Source: Lachnospiraceae bacterium
Lineage (GTDB): Bacteria > Bacillota > Clostridia > Lachnospirales > Lachnospiraceae
DNA: 64,000 nt
Assembly: GCA_015057555.1 (NCBI GenBank)
Contig: SVEC01000001.1
Coordinates: 248,001-312,000, forward strand
Reading direction: 5' to 3'
The notes under the pieces were generated by a model. The model saw only the letters and a list, made by a program, of their open reading frames with translations, did no database searches and was not told the origin of the DNA. Both the position numbers and the translations under genes were made by a program. Shown here piece after piece: positions 58,742 through 64,000 of this stretch; position 1 is the stretch's first letter, and the number at the start of each line of letters is the position of its first letter.

Positions 58742-59542
58742 ATGAATAGTGAATTAATCAAGGTTCTTATAGCTGATAGCGATTGCGACAATATCGGCAA
58801 TCAACTACTAGAGCAAAATAAGCAGGACACAAAAGAAGGCCTTGAGATTGTATATAAAACCAGTGATGGTGAAGCGGTATATGACTTGGTATGTAAATAT
58901 AAGCCAGATATATTGCTACTTGATGTATTCGTTTCAAGTGTAGATGGTATAGAGATAGTAGAACAAATTAGGGCCAACGAGGAATTTGATAACATTAAAA
59001 TTATTTTTCTATCTACAGTAGGTTCTCCTAGAATTATTAATATGGCATTTAGCTTAGGTGCAGATTATTACATAATGAAGCCATATAGTGTAAGCATATT
59101 ATACAAGAGAATAAAGCAGCTTGCAAATAGCACCTCAGGTGTAGGCGAACATAATGAGGGATTAATTGTATATGATACCACTGAACAAAATATAGAAAAT
59201 GATGTTACAGAAATAATTAGAGAAATAGGTATACCTGCACACATAAAAGGTTATCAGTATATTAGGGAGGGCATTATAATGTCTATAAGAGACATAAATA
59301 TGCTCAATTATATTACTAAACTGTTATATCCTAGCATTGCAAAAAAATACAAAACTACATCAAGTAGTGTTGAAAGAGCAATAAGGCATGCTATAGAGGT
59401 GGCATGGGCAAGAGGTAAGATAGATGTTATTGAAAATATGTTTGGATATACTGTAAGTGCAGGTAAAGGAAAACCTACAAATTCAGAGTTTATAGCCCTT
59501 ATTGCAGATAAATTAAGAATAGAGTATAAGTTGCATGCGTAA
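58742..59542 (+). CDS. spo0A: Spo0A paralogue 2
   Basis: This 266-aa second Spo0A starts 102 bases after the first. The receiver keeps one acidic-pocket Asp (Asp12 in IADSDCD; the next position is Ser13), the phospho-acceptor Asp61 (LLLDVFVSS), Ser91 at the switch position and Lys103 (IMKP). The usual Pro after the acceptor loop is replaced by VFVSS text. The DNA-binding domain is intact ([44 protein letters not shown]), but the SRVERAIR of copy 1 and of Bacillus is SSVERAIR here, a change at the start of the recognition helix. RBS AAGGAG. Confidence 0.93.
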   Translation: MNSELIKVLIADSDCDNIGNQLLEQNKQDTKEGLEIVYKTSDGEAVYDLVCKYKPDILLLDVFVSSVDGIEIVEQIRANEEFDNIKIIFLSTVGSPRIINMAFSLGADYYIMKPYSVSILYKRIKQLANSTSGVGEHNEGLIVYDTTEQNIENDVTEIIREIGIPAHIKGYQYIREGIIMSIRDINMLNYITKLLYPSIAKKYKTTSSSVERAIRHAIEVAWARGKIDVIENMFGYTVSAGKGKPTNSEFIALIADKLRIEYKLHA

Positions 59543-59598
59543 AAAAGAAATATTGCATAAAAAAGGTCAAAAAAGTTCACAATTTTTACAAATTTTTG

Positions 59599-59627
59599 TT
59601 GACGAAAATCTTATCCTAAAATAAAAT
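59599..59627 (+). promoter_or_regulatory. Putative sigma-A promoter of the basic low-complexity gene
   Basis: TTGACG (59599-59604), 17 bases, TAAAAT (59622-59627), 43 bases before the GTG start. Confidence 0.65.
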
Positions 59628-59670
59628 ATAATAGTTAGATACTATTCATTTTTTGGAAGGAGATTTTAAA

Positions 59671-60270
59671 GTGGCAACCCAGGAAACTAATGAAGGCGGT
59701 TCCGGAATGAACAAGACTGGCGGTCAAAAGACCACCTATACTAGGACCTTTAGAAACGAAAACAAGCGTGAAAAAGGTGACGGCAGAAAATTTGAAAAGG
59801 GTGACAGACCTGTAAGAAATGACCGTGGTGAGAGACCTGAGCGAGGCGATAGACCACCAAGAACTGATAGAGCAGGTGGTTATCAGAAACAGGACAATGG
59901 ACAGGGAGGCAAGCCTAGATATAATAAGACAGAGGGAGGCCGTCCACCAAAATCTGACCATTACGATAAAAATAGAGGATATAATAGTCAGCCTAGATTC
60001 CCTAATAAGGATGAGGATGATGAGGATAATAGCAGAAGAAGTAAGTCATCTAGACCTAAGGAGAGCAAACCAACTGTTGCTATACCTGATAAGAATAAGG
60101 TTCAGCTTAGACTTGAGAAGGAACAGAAGTCTATGAAGAAGAAACAGTCCAAGAAGAAGGAAAGTAATAGACCTCAGCCTAAGGTTAAGAGAGCAAATAA
60201 TGTAAATTATACTAAGAACTATGCAAATGGTGATTATGATGATTATGAAGATTATTATGATGACTTCTAA
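59671..60270 (+). CDS. Basic low-complexity protein (Arg/Gly/Asp-rich, RNA-binding-like)
   Basis: This 199-aa protein appears to be disordered throughout. Residues about 20-90 are rich in Arg, Gly, Asp and Pro (RNDRGERPERGDRPPRTDRA), the middle is Asp/Glu/Ser-rich, about 140-180 is a Lys-rich stretch (KKKQSKKKESNRPQPKVKRA), and the tail is acidic and Tyr-rich (DYDDYEDYYDDF). GTG 59671 with GGAAGGAGA at 59655-59663 is the start. I do not recognise the family. The RG-type composition resembles RNA-binding or condensate-forming segments; this is inference only. Confidence 0.75.
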   Translation: MATQETNEGGSGMNKTGGQKTTYTRTFRNENKREKGDGRKFEKGDRPVRNDRGERPERGDRPPRTDRAGGYQKQDNGQGGKPRYNKTEGGRPPKSDHYDKNRGYNSQPRFPNKDEDDEDNSRRSKSSRPKESKPTVAIPDKNKVQLRLEKEQKSMKKKQSKKKESNRPQPKVKRANNVNYTKNYANGDYDDYEDYYDDF

Positions 60271-60274
60271 GATA

Positions 60275-60334
60275 TAATTAATCACAAATGAAAAATCCTG
60301 CCATATGGCAGGATTTTTCATTTGTGATTAATTA
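60275..60334. terminator. Perfect 60-base palindromic bidirectional terminator
   Basis: The arms 60275-60304 and 60305-60334 are exact reverse complements. A GC core (ATCCTGCCATATGGCAGGAT) is flanked by A5 and T5 runs, so it can end transcription from both sides. It includes the stop codon of the leftward gene (60332-60334). Confidence 0.93.
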
Positions 60335-60532
60335 GTCTATTGAAAAGCTTCCAGTCTCATCTTCGTTAAATACGTAGTAAACCATATTCTCTTCTGGCTT
60401 TACATAAAGTTTGAGCGAAGTCAACTCTGATGCTTTCTTACCTGATTTTGTCCAGATAGCCTTAGCAGCCTTAACTAATTCAGCCTGATCTAGCTGCTTT
60501 CCGTAAAATTCTAAGTAAAATGTCTGCTTCAA
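60332..60532 (-). CDS. Small DUF6465-like protein
   Basis: This 66-aa protein reads KQTFYLEFYGKQLDQAELVK, then KLYVKPEENMVYYVFNEDET, ending GSFSID. The pattern resembles DUF6465-type small proteins common in Lachnospiraceae, with no known function. TTG 60532 is chosen because GGAGG lies 8 bases upstream on the minus strand. A longer frame from 60625 would include an unlikely Phe/Tyr-rich leader. It is convergent with the basic protein gene and divergent from the acidic membrane protein. Confidence 0.75.
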   Translation of the reverse strand: MKQTFYLEFYGKQLDQAELVKAAKAIWTKSGKKASELTSLKLYVKPEENMVYYVFNEDETGSFSID

Positions 60533-60629
60533 GATTTTCACCTCCCATATATTATCATAAACAAAGTAATCATATACTAAACTGAATAAAAAAGCAATAT
60601 TTATCCCTATCTTCATATCAAACAATTTC

Positions 60630-60658
60630 TTGTTTATTGATATATTTTGTGATATTAT
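60630..60658 (+). promoter_or_regulatory. Putative sigma-A promoter of the acidic membrane protein/hisH unit
   Basis: TTGTTT (60630-60635), 17 bases, TATTAT (60653-60658), about 50 bases before the ATG. Confidence 0.5.
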
Positions 60659-60709
60659 TATTTTAACTGTGTAAGGTTTTTGATTAGTTGTGATTAATGT
60701 GGAGGAAAT

Positions 60710-62284
60710 ATGGACGAGAATTATCTTGATGACCTTCTAAAAGGGGTTTCAACCGACAATCAAAAAAAGAATAGCTTTGACAAAACCGTTGATAAGGATT
60801 CGGGGATTAATGTGGATTTTGAAGATTTTGATGATATATCCTTAGATGAGCTTGATAGCTTGGATGATATTTCCTTAGATGATTTGGATCTTGAAGCGTT
60901 GGAAGATGTAGATTTTGATGATTTAGATATTATAAATCTAGATGCAGATAAGAATAAGGCATCTTTCGAATACATACCAGAGAAAGAGGACTTTAATGCT
61001 GACGATATGTTAGCTGGTATAGATGATATAGAAGATATATCTGAATTATCCGATATATCAGAATTGTCCGATATTGAGAATAACGAGCTTGAAGAAGTTG
61101 TAGAAACTCAGATTGATACTAAAAATGATGATGTCATGTTGAGTGAAGCAGATATAGCGGATTTGTTTAGTCAGATTAAAGGAGAAGAAACGGTAGATAT
61201 TCCTTCTGATATGGGAGGAGATTCAAATTCATTAGACGGTCTTGATGCTTTGTTTTCAGAGTCAGATAGTAGTTCTGGTGATGATATAGAGAGTATGGAT
61301 TTAGATGATCTATTTTCTGCTCTTGGTATAGATGAAACAGAAGGTGTTGCCACAGACAATTATGTTAGTGGTGAGGATGATTTGGATCAGCTGCTTCAAG
61401 CTACTATGGCAAGTAGCTTTGGGGATGATGAACTAGCTGATATAGAGGATATTTCTGAAAAAACAGGGAAAAAGAATAAAAATAAGTCCAAAACTAAGAT
61501 AAAGGAAAAGAAGTCTATGTCAGAAATTCTTTTTGGAGAACCTGATGAGGATGATGAAGAGGAAGAGAGACTTCTTGAGATAAAAAAGGCAGAAAAAGAA
61601 GCTAAAAAGGCCAAGAAAAAAGAAGATGCCGAGATAAAGAAAGCAGCGAAGCAAGAAAAGCTTCAGTTAAAGAATGCTGATGACGCTAAGAAAAAGAGTG
61701 AAAAGGCCGAGAAAAAAAGAGTAAAGGAAGCTGCCCTTATTGCAGAGCTAGAAGCTGAAAAGGGACAAAAGAAGGTTCCTACATCGGTAGTTATTATTGT
61801 TTTTGCTACATTTGTTGCTTTGGGCTTAATAGTAATAATTGGAGCTAAAAATTTTAATTATTCACAAGTTATTAGAAAGGCTACAGATTACTTTGAAAGA
61901 CAAAGATATAGACTTGCTTATGAAGAGGTTGCAGGTATTGAGGTTAAGGAAGAGGATGAGGAACTTCGCGATAGAATATATACAGTTATGTATGTGGAGC
62001 GACTCTATGAATCCTATGAGAACAATATGACCCTAGAAAGACCTGATAAAGCATTAGATTCATTGATTAGAGGACTAGAAAAGTATGACGAGCATTATGA
62101 TGAGGCAGTAGTTTTAGGCATAGCTAAGGATATAAAGTCTGTTAAGGAAAAGATTGTGAATGCATTATGGAATACTTATGGACTTTCAGAGGCTGCTGCC
62201 TATGATATTATGAAGCTAGATGGAATAGAGTATAGCGATGCTCTTATTAAGGCTAGTGAAAAATTAATGCCGTTAGGAGAATAA
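60710..62284 (+). CDS. Highly acidic single-pass membrane protein of unknown function
   Basis: This 524-aa protein has an extremely acidic, low-complexity half (about 1-250) with repeated DDISLDELDSLDD and ISELSDISELSD text. A Lys/Glu-rich coiled coil follows (about 280-350), then one membrane segment (about 357-380, VVIIVFATFVALGLIVIIGA), and a helical, TPR-like C-terminal domain of about 140 residues (YFERQRYRLAYEEVAGIEVK). By the charge rule the acidic half is probably cytoplasmic. I recognise no family. Its stop is one base from the hisH start, so they are co-transcribed. Confidence 0.78.
   Translation: MDENYLDDLLKGVSTDNQKKNSFDKTVDKDSGINVDFEDFDDISLDELDSLDDISLDDLDLEALEDVDFDDLDIINLDADKNKASFEYIPEKEDFNADDMLAGIDDIEDISELSDISELSDIENNELEEVVETQIDTKNDDVMLSEADIADLFSQIKGEETVDIPSDMGGDSNSLDGLDALFSESDSSSGDDIESMDLDDLFSALGIDETEGVATDNYVSGEDDLDQLLQATMASSFGDDELADIEDISEKTGKKNKNKSKTKIKEKKSMSEILFGEPDEDDEEEERLLEIKKAEKEAKKAKKKEDAEIKKAAKQEKLQLKNADDAKKKSEKAEKKRVKEAALIAELEAEKGQKKVPTSVVIIVFATFVALGLIVIIGAKNFNYSQVIRKATDYFERQRYRLAYEEVAGIEVKEEDEELRDRIYTVMYVERLYESYENNMTLERPDKALDSLIRGLEKYDEHYDEAVVLGIAKDIKSVKEKIVNALWNTYGLSEAAAYDIMKLDGIEYSDALIKASEKLMPLGE
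60843..61078 (+). repeat. Short in-frame tandem repeats coding the acidic domain
   Basis: Two kinds are visible. At about 60832-60900 a 33-base unit recurs, encoding DDISLDELDSL and DDISLDDLDLE. At 61034-61078 an 18-base unit (GATATATCTGAATTATCC-like) occurs two and a half times, encoding DISELS repeats. They indicate growth by repeat expansion. Confidence 0.6.
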
Positions 62285-62285
62285 T

Positions 62286-62891
62286 ATGATTTCTATAATT
62301 GATTATGATGCAGGTAATATTAAAAGTGTAGAGAAGGCTTTGGAGTACCTGGGACAGGAAGTTATAATTACAAGAGATAAAGATATTATAATGAGCAGTG
62401 ATAAAGTTATTTTACCTGGTGTAGGATGCTTTATGGATGCTATGGACAAGATTAGAGAGTATAAGCTGGAGAATGTAATATATGATGTTTGTGACTCTGG
62501 GAAACCTTTTCTTGGAATATGCTTAGGCTTGCAGCTACTATATAAAACCAGTGAGGAAAGTCCAGGTGCTACAGGTTTAGGAATATTAGATGGTGAGATT
62601 GTTAGAATACCAGATGCTCCAGGATTAAAGATACCACAGATAGGCTGGAATTCATTAAAAATTACCCCAGGTGCAAAGCTGTTTAAGAATATCGCTGATG
62701 ATTCCTATGTGTACTTTGTACATTCTTACTATTTAAAATCAAAGAATATTGAGGATGTGGCTGCAACTACAGAGTATTCAACTCTAATTCATGCAAGTGT
62801 AGAGAGGGATAATGTATTTGCTTGTCAGTTCCATCCAGAAAAGAGTTCATCTGTTGGTCTTACAATTCTTAAAAATTTTGTAGAGCTGTAG
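62286..62891 (+). CDS. hisH: Imidazole glycerol phosphate synthase, glutaminase subunit HisH
   Basis: This 201-aa class I glutamine amidotransferase supplies ammonia to HisF in histidine biosynthesis. The catalytic Cys is in FLGICLGLQLLYKTSEES, and His-Glu in FACQFHPEKSSSVG. IIDYDAGNIKSVEKALEYLG opens the protein as usual, and PQIGWNSL is a further block. The start is directly coupled to the acidic membrane protein gene. HisF follows after an 81-base gap with a hairpin. No other his genes are in the window. Confidence 0.96.
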   Translation: MISIIDYDAGNIKSVEKALEYLGQEVIITRDKDIIMSSDKVILPGVGCFMDAMDKIREYKLENVIYDVCDSGKPFLGICLGLQLLYKTSEESPGATGLGILDGEIVRIPDAPGLKIPQIGWNSLKITPGAKLFKNIADDSYVYFVHSYYLKSKNIEDVAATTEYSTLIHASVERDNVFACQFHPEKSSSVGLTILKNFVEL

Positions 62892-62896
62892 ATTTA

Positions 62897-62930
62897 TAAT
62901 ACCCCGGTACATTACCGGGATATTATTTTG
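62897..62930 (+). terminator. Hairpin between hisH and hisF, possible attenuator
   Basis: CCCGGT (62903-62908) pairs with ACCGGG (62914-62919), extended by AT pairs on both sides, and is followed by a TATTATTTT tract. It could partly end transcription between the two subunits. Confidence 0.6.
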
Positions 62931-62972
62931 AAAGAACATAGAATATGATACATATGTTTGAGGAGTAATAAT

Positions 62973-63734
62973 ATGCATACTAAAAGAATAATACCTTGTT
63001 TAGATGTGAATAATGGACGAGTAGTAAAAGGCATAAATTTTGTTAATTTAAAGGATGCCGGAGATCCGGTTGCTGTTGCTGCAGCTTATGATAAGGCTGG
63101 GGCAGATGAGTTAGTATTTCTCGATATTACTGCATCTTCAGATTCTAGAAATATTGTTGTAGATATGGTTAGAAAGGTTGCCGAGACTGTATTTATTCCA
63201 TTTACAGTAGGAGGAGGGATTAGAACAGTAGATGATTTTAGAACTATTCTCCGTGAAGGAGCAGATAAAATTTCTATCAATTCTTCAGCCATCAATACAC
63301 CAGAGCTTATAAGTGATGCAGCAGACAAATTTGGTAGCCAGTGCGTGGTTGTTGCCATTGATGCCAGAAGAAGAGAGGATGGATCTGGCTGGAATGTATA
63401 TAAGAATGGTGGAAGAATTGATACAGGACTTGATGCTATAGAGTGGGCTATGAAGGCTGACAAGATGGGTGCAGGAGAAATTCTTTTAACCAGCATGGAC
63501 TGTGATGGTACAAAAGCAGGCTATGATGTGGAGCTTACAGGATTAATTGCAGAAAATGTTTCCATACCTGTTATTGCATCTGGTGGTGCTGGCACTATGG
63601 ACCATTTTTATGATGCACTAACTGAGGGTAAGGCAGATGCCGCACTTGCTGCTTCTTTGTTCCATTATAAAGAACTTGAAATAATGGATTTAAAGAGATA
63701 TTTGAGAGAAAAGGGCCTTTCTATGAGAATGTAG
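62973..63734 (+). CDS. hisF: Imidazole glycerol phosphate synthase, cyclase subunit HisF
   Basis: This 253-aa TIM-barrel cyclase makes IGP and AICAR with HisH. The N-terminal [20 protein letters not shown] carries the catalytic Asp, [17 protein letters not shown] and [18 protein letters not shown] carry the second Asp region, and [17 protein letters not shown] and [17 protein letters not shown] are the late phosphate-binding loops. ATG 62973 follows AGGAG (62961-62965); an in-frame TTG at 62958 precedes this RBS and is rejected. Confidence 0.96.
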   Translation: MHTKRIIPCLDVNNGRVVKGINFVNLKDAGDPVAVAAAYDKAGADELVFLDITASSDSRNIVVDMVRKVAETVFIPFTVGGGIRTVDDFRTILREGADKISINSSAINTPELISDAADKFGSQCVVVAIDARRREDGSGWNVYKNGGRIDTGLDAIEWAMKADKMGAGEILLTSMDCDGTKAGYDVELTGLIAENVSIPVIASGGAGTMDHFYDALTEGKADAALAASLFHYKELEIMDLKRYLREKGLSMRM

Positions 63735-63771
63735 AGATATATTTGACCATAGAAAGTATAGGTAATTTAGT

Positions 63772-64000
63772 TTGATAACTTTAGTTGAAAATGCTATAAG
63801 CATAGATGAATATTTGTATCTCAGAGAACAGGTGGGATGGGCACAGCTTTCAGATAGACAGGCTCAGCTTGCTCTGGAAAATTGTTTGTATAACATTAAA
63901 GCGGTTGATGATAATGGATATATTTTAGGTATGGGACGTATAGTCGGTGATGGTGCTGTTATATGTTATATTCAAGATTTGGTAGTAATACCTGAGGCAC
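63772..64000 (+). CDS. GNAT family acetyltransferase, N-terminal part (3' end outside window)
   Basis: The open frame begins at TTG 63772 and runs off the window. The 76 visible residues read LREQVGWAQLSDRQAQLALE, then GYILGMGRIVGDGAVICYIQ and DLVVIPEA, the beta-strand pattern before the acetyl-CoA loop of GNAT enzymes. The acetyl-CoA motif itself lies beyond the edge. The RBS is weak (ATAGGT). Substrate unknown. Confidence 0.75.
   Translation, partial: MITLVENAISIDEYLYLREQVGWAQLSDRQAQLALENCLYNIKAVDDNGYILGMGRIVGDGAVICYIQDLVVIPEA

Noticed and set aside
1-64000. CRISPR array, tRNA or rRNA genes
   Set aside because: No regularly spaced 25-40 base repeats with unique spacers were seen, and no tRNA-like cloverleaf or rRNA sequence was noticed on reading. 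A tRNA scan was not possible here.

Overview
The window reads as chromosomal DNA of a low-GC, spore-forming Gram-positive anaerobe of the Clostridia. Lachnospiraceae is my best guess. The evidence is a PolC-type replicase, IreB, RNase J, the spoIIIA operon, spoIVB, spo0A and a sigma-K-like factor, many TTG/GTG starts with strong AGGAGG-type ribosome binding sites, and the clostridial order efp-spoIIIA-asp23-nusB-xseAB-ispA-dxs-tlyA-nadK-argR-recN-spoIVB-spo0A. The type IV pilus locus has no PilQ secretin, which fits a one-membrane cell.

Layout. (1) 1-7277: the 3' end of polC, then ireB, ruvX, a DUF1292 gene, RNase J, a YlbF-family gene, a shortened MltG-like gene, trmR and trhP. This follows the order of the Bacillus yrzL-yrrK-yrzB-yrrL-yrrM-yrrNO block, with RNase J and the YlbF gene inserted. 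A convergent sigK-like gene overlaps the end of trhP. (2) 7981-16538: an AT-rich surface-glycan island with two leftward glycosyltransferases, then rightward glycosyltransferases, an FkbM methyltransferase, a flippase, a GtrB-like transferase and a membrane protein. (3) 16657-36437: a nearly complete type IV pilus locus: pilB, pilT, pilC, pilA, pilD, a pilM-pilN fusion, pilO, four minor-pilin-like genes of which two are very large, and a 1714-aa secreted protein. (4) 36550-53774: pepP, efp, spoIIIAA-AH, asp23-like, nusB, xseAB, ispA, dxs, tlyA, nadK, argR, recN and spoIVB. A GC-rich, strongly folded intergenic element lies between dxs and tlyA. (5) 53947-57489: a membrane-anchored MerR regulator, a YxlEFG-like ABC exporter operon and a D-2-hydroxyacid dehydrogenase. 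These sit between spoIVB and spo0A, which are usually neighbours. (6) 57845-59542: two tandem, diverged spo0A genes. (7) 59671-64000: a basic low-complexity protein, a small DUF6465-like gene, a very acidic membrane protein, hisH, hisF and the start of a GNAT acetyltransferase.

How it fits together. The sporulation genes cover entry (Spo0A), the mother-cell channel (SpoIIIA), forespore signalling (SpoIVB) and a late mother-cell sigma factor. Both Spo0A receivers have lost key phosphorylation residues, and they differ in which ones. The pilus block carries both extension (PilB, with two putative c-di-GMP-binding MshEN motifs) and retraction (PilT) motors. The observations most worth following are the paired Spo0A proteins, the dxs-tlyA RNA element and the oversized pilus-tip module. 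All assignments come from reading the sequence. No database search was run.
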